Shown in pieces: positions 57,756 through 64,000 of a DNA stretch of 64,000 nucleotides. Location: positions 496,001 to 560,000 of the forward strand of contig CAVUNO010000001.1 in NCBI GenBank assembly GCA_963742875.1, given 5' to 3'. A model generated the notes under the pieces. That model made no database searches. It was not told the DNA's origin and saw only the letters and a program-made list of their open reading frames with translations. The DNA is from Bog-532 sp963742875. Its GTDB lineage: Bacteria; Actinomycetota; Actinomycetes; Streptosporangiales; Streptosporangiaceae. Position 1 is the first letter of the stretch, and every line of letters begins with the position of its first letter. Both the position numbers and the translations under genes were made by a program.

Positions 57756-57839
57756 TTGACCCCGGTCAATTCGAGAGCACTGCTCTATCTAAAGAGCAGT
57801 TAACAACTCCGCCAGGATCTGCGTCAAGAGCAGTGCTCA
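57756..57839. promoter_or_regulatory. Cluster of palindromic operators upstream of the DDN-like gene
   Basis: Four overlapping or adjacent elements are visible. TTGACCCCGGTCAA (57756-57769) is a perfect palindrome. AGAGCACTGCTCT (57774-57786) is perfect around one base. ACTGCTCT-ATCTAA-AGAGCAGT (57779-57800) is a wider inverted repeat. AGAGCAGTGCTCA (57827-57839) is a near-identical second copy. The AGAGCANTGCTCT motif repeated twice fits a TetR-type repressor; the first palindrome could be a MerR-type or separate site. The regulator is not identified. Confidence 0.6.
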
Positions 57840-57862
57840 CAAAAAAGAGATACGTTCTCGCG

Positions 57863-58018
57863 ATGGCGGCCGCGCGTCAAGCTGGAAGCCCCGGAGGGCG
57901 GAGGACGGCAGACGACGGCCGGGGCAGGCGAGATCTGGATACGGACGCCGAGGCGGAGCCCATCAGGGTCACTGGCCGGGCCGTGTGGTCAGCTCCGCCC
58001 TCGAGACCTTCCGGTTGA
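57863..58018 (+). pseudogene. Possible remnant of a divergent regulator gene
   Basis: A 51-codon ORF starting MAAARQAGSPGGRRTADDGR. The opening weakly resembles the disordered start and first helix of TetR regulators, and the position, divergent from a gene with TetR-like operators, would suit one. It then loses any resemblance and overlaps the convergent ANTAR gene. This could equally be chance coding potential. Confidence 0.2.
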
Positions 58019-58763
58019 CGATGTCGCCGGCGACCTCGGAGAGCTTGCGGTTGTGATCGCGCGCGAAGTTCCGCAGCAGTTTGAATGCGTCGTCCACGTT
58101 CATGGTCAGGTACTCGGCGAGCATTCCCTTGGCCTGCTCGATGACCACCCGGCTGTTCAGCGCCGCCTGGAGCTGCTCGGCCAGCAGGCTGCGCTCCCTG
58201 AGCGCCCGTTCCTGGATCAGCCCGATCGCGGCCATCTCCGCCATGGCCTGCGCTATCTCCATCTCGGTATCGGTGAACGGCTCGTCGCTGCCGCGGAACA
58301 GGTTCAGGGCGCCGATCACGTCCGTGCGCACTCGCAGCGGGACGGCGCACATCATCTGGAAGCCCGCATCGGACGCTTCCGGCGCGAAGACCGGCCAGCG
58401 GGCGCGGCTGTCGGCCGCGTTCGCCTGCACGGGCCGGCCGGAGGAGAATGCATCCAGGCAGGGGCCCTGTGCACCCTGGAGCTCAAAGAGCTCAAGCAGC
58501 CGCATCCGCTCGTCCGAGGATGCGATCAGCCGCAGTCCGCCGCGCGGGTCGGCCAGCATGACCCCGGCTGCCTCGGCCCCGAGGATCTCAACCGAGTCGG
58601 TAGACAGGCTCTGCAAGAAATCAACGACGTCGAAGTCGCTGGCGAGCGTGTCCGCCAGGCGCACAAAGGCCCGGGCCAGCATCGCCTCGCGGCTCACGTC
58701 GCTGCTGTGCACATCTGGGCCGGGCCTCCCGGGCTGGGCGGCCCGGCCGCCGATCTCACTCAT
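57969..58763 (-). CDS. GAF-ANTAR transcription antitermination regulator
   Basis: A 264-residue regulator. Residues about 25-180 are a GAF sensor domain (FDVVDFLQSLSTDSVEILGA, AEAAGVMLADPRGGLRLIAS and ARWPVFAPEASDAGFQMMCA). The C-terminal ANTAR domain has LAEQLQAALNSRVVIEQAKG, MLAEYLTMNVDDAFKLLRNF and ARDHNRKLSEVAGDIVNRKV. ANTAR domains bind two-hairpin RNA motifs and prevent termination. The ATG at 58763 overlaps the stop of the upstream GAF-ANTAR gene by eight bases, so the pair is translationally coupled. The ligand is unknown. Confidence 0.92.
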   Translation of the reverse strand: MSEIGGRAAQPGRPGPDVHSSDVSREAMLARAFVRLADTLASDFDVVDFLQSLSTDSVEILGAEAAGVMLADPRGGLRLIASSDERMRLLELFELQGAQGPCLDAFSSGRPVQANAADSRARWPVFAPEASDAGFQMMCAVPLRVRTDVIGALNLFRGSDEPFTDTEMEIAQAMAEMAAIGLIQERALRERSLLAEQLQAALNSRVVIEQAKGMLAEYLTMNVDDAFKLLRNFARDHNRKLSEVAGDIVNRKVSRAELTTRPGQ

Positions 58764-59466
58764 CGAATCGCACCCGCCGTTCAACGACATCCTGCGCAAT
58801 GTCGTAGATCGAATGCCCGCTCGCGAACGCCGCGGCGCGCAGCCGGGCGAGCGCGTTGGACATGGTTTCGTCCAGCTGCACGGCGATCATCCCGGTCGCC
58901 TGATGGATCACGACCCGGTCCGCGCCGATCGTCGCCAGCAGCTCCGCCAGATCCGGGCCCCCCTGCGCGTACGGCTGGTACAGCACAGCATCACGGGCGA
59001 TGTCCGCCGCAACCAGCGCATCGGCCAGGTGTTCCTCGCTCAGCATCCCGGGCCTGTCACGGCACAGGTCGAGCGTGCCGATGCCGCCCGGCCCCACGCT
59101 CAGCGGCAGGGAGAACTCGGCGTGCACGCCGATGGCCAGGGCCGCCGCCGCGAACGCCGGCCAGCGGTTAGCGTTCTCGGCAGCCAGGTCGGGCAGCAAC
59201 ACCGGAACCCCGGAGGCATAGGCCTGCAGGCACGGGCCCTCACCCAGCTCCATCTGCAGCCCGGTGACCGACCGGGCGTGCCGCCCGGCACCGGCCAGTA
59301 CCGTCGCCGACTCCGCGGTCGACATCAGCACGAGCGCGCACCCGGACAAAGCCATCTCATCCACGGCGAACCGGCAGAGCCGCTGCATCAGCTCGCTCAC
59401 ACCGGCCGCAGCGTCCCGCACGGTGACCGCCGCCATGATGCGGGCCCGCCGTTCGTCGTCCCGCAT
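58756..59466 (-). CDS. GAF-ANTAR transcription antitermination regulator (second copy)
   Basis: A 236-residue paralogue of the next gene. The GAF part has LMQRLCRFAVDEMALSGCAL, GLQMELGEGPCLQAYASGVP and RWPAFAAAALAIGVHAEFSL. The ANTAR part has LLATIGADRVVIHQATGMIA, VQLDETMSNALARLRAAAFA and GHSIYDIAQDVVERRVRFDE. The start at 59466 was chosen for the GAGGAGG site; the frame is open 143 codons further but that region is low complexity and overlaps the phosphoesterase gene. Overlapping paralogues may act as a pair, for example as heterodimers. Confidence 0.9.
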   Translation of the reverse strand: MRDDERRARIMAAVTVRDAAAGVSELMQRLCRFAVDEMALSGCALVLMSTAESATVLAGAGRHARSVTGLQMELGEGPCLQAYASGVPVLLPDLAAENANRWPAFAAAALAIGVHAEFSLPLSVGPGGIGTLDLCRDRPGMLSEEHLADALVAADIARDAVLYQPYAQGGPDLAELLATIGADRVVIHQATGMIAVQLDETMSNALARLRAAAFASGHSIYDIAQDVVERRVRFDE

Positions 59467-60095
59467 ATCGCCTCCTCGCCCCGCCCTACCGCAGCCTTGG
59501 AGCATCTTTGCCCACCGTACCCCCGAAAACCCGGGCGGGGAGGACGGCGCACGGTACGAAGGTCCCTCAGCAGGCTCCGGAGGCCGTGGGCGGTAGGGGA
59601 CGGTAAGGTGACCCGGACGATGCGGGCCTGGCGCAGGCGGCCGCCGGTGATCGTGAGCAGGCCGATCGTGCCGTGCGGCTGGCGCCTGCGGTCGGTGGGC
59701 GAACCGGGGTTGAAGATGCGCAGGCCGTCGGCGGATTGATCGAGCGGGATGTGGGAGTGCCCGAACACCACGAGCCGGGCGCCGGGGAACCGGTGGCGCA
59801 TGCGAGCGATGCGGCCGGCGGATGGCCCGCTGTCGTGGATCATCGCCGCGCTGAGCCCGGCCAGATCCATCTCCAGGGTCTCGGGCGCGCCCCACGCTGC
59901 GACGTCCGGGCCGTCGTTGTTGCCCAGCACCGCGCGGACGGGCGCGAAGGCGGACAGTTCGTCGAGGACGGCGGCGGTGCAGACGTCTCCAGCGTGCAGG
60001 ATGAGATCGGCCGCCCGCAGGTGCTCAGCCACCCGCCGCGGGCAGGATCGCCAGCGGCGGGGCGCGTGCGTGTCCGACAGCACGACGATTTTCAC
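59397..60095 (-). CDS. Metallophosphoesterase (YfcE/MJ0936 type)
   Basis: A calcineurin-like phosphodiesterase. From GTG 60095 it reads VKIVVLSDTHAPRRW (metal-binding Asp-x-His), DLILHAGDVCTAAVLDEL, AVLGNNDGPDVAAWGAP and ARLVVFGHSHIPLDQSADGL, the full set of metallophosphoesterase motifs, then FNPGSPTDRRRQPHGTIGLL. Family homology ends near RIVRVTLP (about residue 165). The frame then runs about 65 more low-complexity residues and overlaps the next gene by 70 bases, so a small indel may have removed the true stop. The substrate is unknown; cyclic-nucleotide or nucleotide phosphodiester activity is typical. Confidence 0.85.
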   Translation of the reverse strand: MKIVVLSDTHAPRRWRSCPRRVAEHLRAADLILHAGDVCTAAVLDELSAFAPVRAVLGNNDGPDVAAWGAPETLEMDLAGLSAAMIHDSGPSAGRIARMRHRFPGARLVVFGHSHIPLDQSADGLRIFNPGSPTDRRRQPHGTIGLLTITGGRLRQARIVRVTLPSPTAHGLRSLLRDLRTVRRPPRPGFRGYGGQRCSKAAVGRGEEAICGTTNGGPASWRRSPCGTLRPV

Positions 60096-60210
60096 CGGGC
60101 CATCATGCCGTCCCGGCGCGGAGGCCGCTCGGGCAGCATGCCGCCCGGCTGCGGACAGGGGCCGCACTGCGGACGGCGGTCGCGCTGTGGACACAGGCCG
60201 GGTCGCGTGG

Positions 60211-60456
60211 TCAGACGCGGCGCGGGCTGCGCTCGTCGTTGATGGCCGGCATCACGGAGGTAAGCGCGGCGCTGGCTTGCTGGCGGGCTCTTCGATCTCG
60301 TTCCCGGGCCTCGGCCCCGGCCGCGGCGGCCGCGAGACGGTCGGCGGACGAACGGCGGAGACGGGCCCGCTTCCTGGCCTTCACACCGTGGTCAGCGGCC
60401 AGAGCCGCGATGACGAGCAGGACAACAGCGACAACGATGAGCGCAACCATCAGCAT
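60211..60456 (-). CDS. Small membrane protein
   Basis: An 81-residue protein with one N-terminal hydrophobic helix (VALIVVAVVLLVIAALAAD) followed by a strongly basic, Ala-rich helical tail (KARKRARLRRSSADR and onward). It ends PAINDERSPRRV. It may be a bitopic protein with a cytoplasmic charged domain. I do not recognise the family. Confidence 0.6.
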   Translation of the reverse strand: MLMVALIVVAVVLLVIAALAADHGVKARKRARLRRSSADRLAAAAAGAEARERDRRARQQASAALTSVMPAINDERSPRRV

Positions 60457-60542
60457 CTTCGGTCAAGGGTGAGCGTTCCGGGGACACTTCAATGCTACGT
60501 GCCGCGCGGCCGCCCCGGCTTATGCGGCACGGGGATCCATGT

Positions 60543-60581
60543 CACAAGAGGGCATCACAAGAGGGCATCACAAGAGGGCAT
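60543..60581. repeat. 13-nt perfect triple tandem repeat
   Basis: CACAAGAGGGCAT occurs three times without any mismatch at the 3' end of the NYN-domain gene. The stop of that gene (60568-60570) lies within the junction of copies two and three. A 13-nt unit changes frame, so copy-number change would alter the protein end. Confidence 0.92.
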
Positions 60582-61176
60582 AGAGCCACGACGGCCCGGC
60601 CACGCGGGCCCCGGCGGCCAGGCACCGGCGGCGGAGCTCGCGGTCGGCCGTCACCACGATGCAGCGTCCCCGGCAGCCCTGCGCCAGCCGGACGATCTCG
60701 TCGTCACCGGAGCCGGGGGCGGATACCACGCGAACAATCCCGGCGTCCCCATCCCGTCCCCGGCCGCCCTCCGCCGTGCGGGCCCGTTCGGCGATCCGCG
60801 GCACGGCCGCGCGGGCCGCCCCCTCCAGCACCAGGACCACATCGACTGGGACCAGGCCCGACGCATCGCGGACGGCGTCCGGCGACCCGGACGGCTCGTC
60901 ACCTTCGCCCGTGCCCAGAAGCTCGGCCGCGATGCCCGCGGCACCGCGCACGGCCAGCTTGGCCAGTTCGTCGTGCAGGCGGACCGCGGCCCCGGCCCGG
61001 TCCCGCCACCAGCCGTCGGGACGCGAGCCCACCACGTTGGCGCCGTCCACGATGACGGTGACCGCCCGCTCGGCCGCCTTCCTGCCCGCCTTCGGGCCCG
61101 GGTTCTTGCCCGCGTCCTTCCCACGGCCGCGATCCCCATGGCTCCGGCCGGGGCCGGCTTCGTCGCCTGCGGTCAT
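60568..61176 (-). CDS. NYN/PIN-fold RNA-binding protein (YacP-like)
   Basis: A protein of about 202 residues. After a basic N-terminal stretch (about 1-38) it has TVIVDGANVVGSRPDGWWRD with the acidic first motif of the NYN/PIN nuclease fold, VPVDVVLVLEGAARAAVPRI, VRVVSAPGSGDDEIVRLAQG (second acidic cluster) and CIVVTADRELRRRCLAAGAR (third Asp), ending GPSWLYALL. Related proteins are predicted RNases or tRNA-processing factors. The ATG at 61176 has AGGAGG upstream. Divergent sppA starts 110 bases away. Confidence 0.85.
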   Translation of the reverse strand: MTAGDEAGPGRSHGDRGRGKDAGKNPGPKAGRKAAERAVTVIVDGANVVGSRPDGWWRDRAGAAVRLHDELAKLAVRGAAGIAAELLGTGEGDEPSGSPDAVRDASGLVPVDVVLVLEGAARAAVPRIAERARTAEGGRGRDGDAGIVRVVSAPGSGDDEIVRLAQGCRGRCIVVTADRELRRRCLAAGARVAGPSWLYALL

Positions 61177-61285
61177 CCCCCAGCCCCTCCTGTTCGGCGC
61201 TGATGGACCGACCATAACGCGGCCGCGCGGAAATCGGGGACCCGCACCTGCCCGCGGCCAGAGCGCCGCCGCCTAAGCTGGCCGC

Positions 61286-63058
61286 ATGGCAGATGCGATG
61301 CTGACCGGGCACATCACCAAGCTGCGGCAGCGGCGGACCGCGCCGCTCATCCTCGAGCTGGACCTCACGCAGGGCATCGCGGAAGGGCCGCCGGCCGACC
61401 CGGTGGCCGCGCTGCTGTCGCGGCACAGGACGCGGCTCGCCGATGTGCTCGACGGCCTGCGGCGGGCCCAGGAGGACCCACGGGTCAAGGCGCTGATCGC
61501 CAAGGTGGGCGGCCAGCACATCGGCCTGGCCACGGTGCAGGAACTGCGTGAGGCGATCGGGGATTTCCGGGCGGCGGGCAAGTCCGCGTTTGTCTGGGCC
61601 GAGTCGTTCGGGGAATTCTCACGCGGCAACCTGCCCTACTACCTCGCCACCGCCTTCGACCAGATCTTTCTCCAGCCGTCCGGCAGTCTGGGGCTGACCG
61701 GCATCGTGGTCGAGCGGCTGTTCCTCCGTTCCGCGCTGGACAAGATCGGCGTCAGCTTCGAGGCCGCCCAGCGGAAGGAGTACAAGACCGCGGCGCACCC
61801 GCTGACCGAACGGGGCTTCACCCAGCCGGCCCGGGAGGAAACCGAGCACCTGGCCGCATCCATCGCCGGTCAGATCACCAGAGCCATCGCCGAACGGCGG
61901 GGGAAGAGCCCGGCCGACGCGCGGGCCCTGCTCGACCGCGGCCCGTTCCTCCCGCAGGAGGCCGTCGCCGAGGGGCTCATCGATGCCGTGGGCTACCGCG
62001 ACGAGGTCTACGCGGCGGCCCGCAAGCAGGTGGGCCGCGACGGCCCGGACGCGGTCCTCCAGTACGTGGGCCGCTACCAGCGGGCTCACACCCTGGCGCA
62101 GTGGGCCCGCAAGCTGCCGAATCCGCGGGAGCGCTACGTCGCCGTCATCTACGCCAGCGGGCCGATCCGGCAGGGCCGCAGCGGCCGGGGACCGATGTCC
62201 GGGTCCGCGATCGGCTCCGACACGGTCGCGGGCGCGCTGCGCGCCGCGGCCGCCGACCAGCGGGCGCGGGCCATCCTGCTCCGGGTCAACAGCCCCGGCG
62301 GCTCGTCCACCGCGTCCGACACGATCTGGCGTGAGGTCGTGCGGGCCCGGGCTGTCGGCACGCCGGTTGTGGTGTCCATGGGCGACGTCGCGGCGTCCGG
62401 CGGCTACTACATCGCGATGGCGGCGGACGAGATCATCGCGCAGCCGGGCACCATCACCGGCTCGATCGGCGTGGTGACCGGCAAGCCCGTCATCGAGCAG
62501 TTGCTGGACCGGGCCGGCATCACCACCGACGCGGTGGCCGAAGGCGCGCACGGCCGGATGTTCGCCCCGACCCATCCGTTCAGCGAAGACGAGTGGGCCA
62601 TCGTGAACGCCTGGCTCGATCACATCTACGCCGACTTCACCGGCAAGGTGGCCGAGGGGCGCGGGATGTCACCCGAGCAGGTTGACCAGATAGCCCGGGG
62701 CCGCGTCTGGACCGGCGCGGATGCCGTGGACAACGGCCTGGCCGACTCGCTGGGCGGGCTGGCCGCAGCCGCCCGGGCGGCCCGGCGCCGGGGCGGCCTG
62801 CCCGAGAACGCGCCGCTGCGCCTGTTCCCACGGGTGACGCCGCTGGACCAGCTGAGGCCGCACGAATCGAGTGAAGACCGCGCCGCGCAGACGGCTCTGG
62901 GCGCGTCCTTCCCGGCGCTGGCAGCGGGTCTGCTGCCCGCCCTCGGGCCCCTTGCGGAGACGTGGGGCGTGTGGGGCCCGGCCTGGCGGCTGGCCACGCA
63001 GGCTGGGCTGCCGCCGTACGGACCGCTGACGCTGCCGGGTCACTGGAGCATCGGTTGA
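61286..63058 (+). CDS. sppA: Signal peptide peptidase SppA (protease IV type)
   Basis: A 590-residue S49 serine protease that degrades cleaved signal peptides. It is the long duplicated form. The N-terminal half holds the general-base Lys (Lys167 in RKEYKTAAHPL). The C-terminal half holds the nucleophile (Ser371 in GDVAASGGYYIAMAAD), preceded by ILLRVNSPGGSSTASD and followed by GSIGVVTGKPVIEQLLD. The spacing of about 204 residues matches the E. coli pair. No N-terminal membrane helix is visible, unlike E. coli SppA. The stop overlaps the TTG of the flavin reductase gene. Confidence 0.93.
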   Translation: MADAMLTGHITKLRQRRTAPLILELDLTQGIAEGPPADPVAALLSRHRTRLADVLDGLRRAQEDPRVKALIAKVGGQHIGLATVQELREAIGDFRAAGKSAFVWAESFGEFSRGNLPYYLATAFDQIFLQPSGSLGLTGIVVERLFLRSALDKIGVSFEAAQRKEYKTAAHPLTERGFTQPAREETEHLAASIAGQITRAIAERRGKSPADARALLDRGPFLPQEAVAEGLIDAVGYRDEVYAAARKQVGRDGPDAVLQYVGRYQRAHTLAQWARKLPNPRERYVAVIYASGPIRQGRSGRGPMSGSAIGSDTVAGALRAAAADQRARAILLRVNSPGGSSTASDTIWREVVRARAVGTPVVVSMGDVAASGGYYIAMAADEIIAQPGTITGSIGVVTGKPVIEQLLDRAGITTDAVAEGAHGRMFAPTHPFSEDEWAIVNAWLDHIYADFTGKVAEGRGMSPEQVDQIARGRVWTGADAVDNGLADSLGGLAAAARAARRRGGLPENAPLRLFPRVTPLDQLRPHESSEDRAAQTALGASFPALAAGLLPALGPLAETWGVWGPAWRLATQAGLPPYGPLTLPGHWSIG

Positions 63059-63654
63059 CGGAACGGGCCCGCGTCGGAGATTCCGCTCCGGGGGCCCCCT
63101 CCGGCTGGGACAGCGTGCTGTCCGCCCACGCGGCTGGCGTCACCCTCGTGACCATCGCCGATGGCCGCGACGACATCGGCACGACGGTCAGCGCGTTCAA
63201 CCCGGTGTCGCTCGACCCGCCGCTCGTGCTCATCTCCCTGCTGGCAACGTCCTATCCGGCCGAACTGCTCGGTGCTGACGCCGGCGGTGGTGGAGGCACT
63301 CCCGGCGACGGCCCGGGGCCTGACGCTGGGCCGAGAGCTGGCGGCGGGGCGGCGGCCGGGCGGTTCGCGGTCTGCCTGCTCGCCGCGGGCCAGCGCATGC
63401 TGGCGGGCCGCTTCGCGGCCGCCGGCCGGCCGAACGCGCGGCGGATGCTGGACGCGGTCCCGCATCGACGGGGGGCGCTGTCCGGCGCGCTGATCCCCGA
63501 GGGCGGCCTGGCGGCGCTGGAATGCGAGGTGACCCAGCGGGTCCCGGCCGGCGACCACGTGGTGCTCATCGCGCGCGTGCTCGCGGTGCCCTACCAGGCG
63601 CCGTCCGGCGACCCCCTGGTCCGCTTCCGCGGCCGGTATTCCTCGCTCTGCTGA
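63055..63654 (+). CDS. Flavin reductase-like FMN-binding protein
   Basis: A protein of about 199 residues starting with TTG at 63055, four bases overlapping sppA, with GGAG six bases upstream. It contains WDSVLSAHAAGVTLVTIADG, then IGTTVSAFNPVSLDPPLVLI and SLLATSYPAELL, the split-barrel flavin reductase pattern, and ends ALECEVTQRVPAGDHVVLIA. A Gly/Ala-rich insertion of about 30 residues (ADAGGGGGTPGDGPGPDAGP onwards) sits after the FMN-binding segment. Such proteins reduce FMN for two-component monooxygenases, but no partner is nearby. Confidence 0.82.
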   Translation: MTERARVGDSAPGAPSGWDSVLSAHAAGVTLVTIADGRDDIGTTVSAFNPVSLDPPLVLISLLATSYPAELLGADAGGGGGTPGDGPGPDAGPRAGGGAAAGRFAVCLLAAGQRMLAGRFAAAGRPNARRMLDAVPHRRGALSGALIPEGGLAALECEVTQRVPAGDHVVLIARVLAVPYQAPSGDPLVRFRGRYSSLC

Positions 63655-63707
63655 AGGTCGAGACGATCCTGGCCACGGCCACCGCGATCGAGTATTGAGC
63701 CGTGGGG

Positions 63708-63748
63708 AACCGCGCGGCCAGCCGGGGGGGTGGGCTGACCGCGCGGTT
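63708..63748. terminator. Convergent terminator hairpin
   Basis: AACCGCGCGG plus CAGCC pairs with GGCTG plus CCGCGCGGTT, a 15-bp stem with one mismatch. It lies between the convergent flavin reductase and ABC permease genes and could serve both. Confidence 0.6.
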
Positions 63749-63782
63749 CGTCAGGGCGCGGCTCGTCAGGCCGCGAGGTTTG

Positions 63783-64000
63783 TCAGGCGGCGCGCTTGTA
63801 GGCGCGCACCGCGAGCGGCACGAAAACGACGTAGATCCCGGCCAGCCACACGAGGCTCTTCCACAGGCTCGCCTCGACCGGGCCGCCGAGGGCCAGCGCG
63901 CGCATCGTATCGACCACGTACGTGACCGGCTGGTTGTTGGCGAAGGCCTGCAGCCAGCCCGGCATGGTGGCGATGGGCACGAACGCCGAGCTGAGGAACG
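63783..64000 (-). CDS. ABC-2 type transporter permease, C-terminal fragment
   Basis: The last 72 codons of a membrane protein whose start lies beyond the window. It reads SSAFVPIATMPGWLQAFANN, then QPVTYVVDTMRALALGG, then a final helix LVWLAGIYVVFVPLAVRAY and a basic end. The PxTMPxWLQ...NPVTYxVD pattern is typical of DrrB-like ABC-2 permeases for drug or lipid export. The ATPase would be expected upstream on the minus strand, outside the window. Confidence 0.82.
   Translation of the reverse strand, partial: FLSSAFVPIATMPGWLQAFANNQPVTYVVDTMRALALGGPVEASLWKSLVWLAGIYVVFVPLAVRAYKRAA

Noticed and set aside
57877..58350. 157-codon minus-strand frame across the ANTAR gene
   Set aside because: It overlaps the ANTAR domain in a different frame and is Arg/Gly-rich shadow sequence.
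59467..59895. 143-codon N-terminal extension of the first GAF-ANTAR gene
   Set aside because: Low-complexity Arg/Pro/His sequence overlapping the phosphoesterase gene; the GAGGAGG site at the internal ATG is decisive.

Overview
The window is chromosomal DNA from a G+C-rich actinomycete (Actinomycetota). Supporting signs are strong G/C bias at third codon positions, frequent GTG and TTG starts, a GlgE maltosyltransferase pathway, a His-rich GroEL1-type chaperonin under a CIRCE element, GuaB3, ANTAR regulators, and actinobacterial families such as DUF2630, DUF3017 and DUF5313. A narrower placement is not possible from sequence reading alone. I found no tRNA, rRNA, CRISPR array, transposase or phage module. 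The window is housekeeping and metabolic chromosome.

Layout. (1) 1-10.6 kb: end of an acetylxylan esterase-like gene, a FAH-family hydrolase, DUF2630, then branched-chain amino acid genes read leftwards: ilvB-ilvN-ilvC, leuB-ilvE and cimA. ilvB and cimA have long leaders with intrinsic terminators and short ORFs rich in branched-chain codons. ilvB and leuB share one inverted-repeat operator. (2) 10.6-23.7 kb: a GGDEF/EAL protein, a biotin-dependent acyl-CoA carboxylase alpha chain with a DUF5313 protein, a disrupted NAD(P)H-quinone dehydrogenase, an M20 amidohydrolase overlapping a YbdK-type ligase, an acyl-CoA mutase, a D,D-carboxypeptidase and trpS. (3) 23.8-32.1 kb: guaB3, guaB, groEL, groES, a heptad-repeat coiled-coil protein and guaA. 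(4) 32.1-38.7 kb: a CorC/CNNM membrane protein, a damaged galT-galE-galK operon, a small ABM-like protein and a second M20 amidohydrolase. (5) 38.7-45.8 kb: mdh, icd, DUF3017, an FHA-HTH protein, a Ser/Thr kinase, a small conserved protein and an enoyl-CoA hydratase. (6) 45.9-57.1 kb: glycogen/trehalose/alpha-glucan metabolism, with glgP divergent from glgE-treS-mak-glgB. (7) 57.2-64 kb: a deazaflavin-type oxidoreductase with stacked operators, two overlapping GAF-ANTAR regulators, a metallophosphoesterase, a NYN/PIN protein, SppA, a flavin reductase and the end of an ABC-2 permease.

How the genes work together. IlvB/N, IlvC, LeuB, IlvE and CimA make Ile, Val and Leu; LeuA, LeuC/D and IlvD are not in the window. 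TreS, Mak, GlgE and GlgB turn trehalose into maltose, maltose-1-phosphate and branched alpha-glucan, and GlgP degrades it. GuaB and GuaA make GMP. Mdh and Icd serve the TCA cycle.

Caution. Eight genes are damaged or have an abnormal end in this sequence. ilvE, galE, galK, glgP and treS each carry one small indel. lpdA and galT have lost their middles. leuB runs past its normal end. Because likely essential genes are hit by single-base changes, sequencing or assembly error must be excluded before calling them pseudogenes. The window is also rich in short tandem repeats (13, 15, 21, 22, 51 and 82 nt), and many core enzymes carry Ala/Gly/Pro-rich insertions, which suggests active replication slippage.
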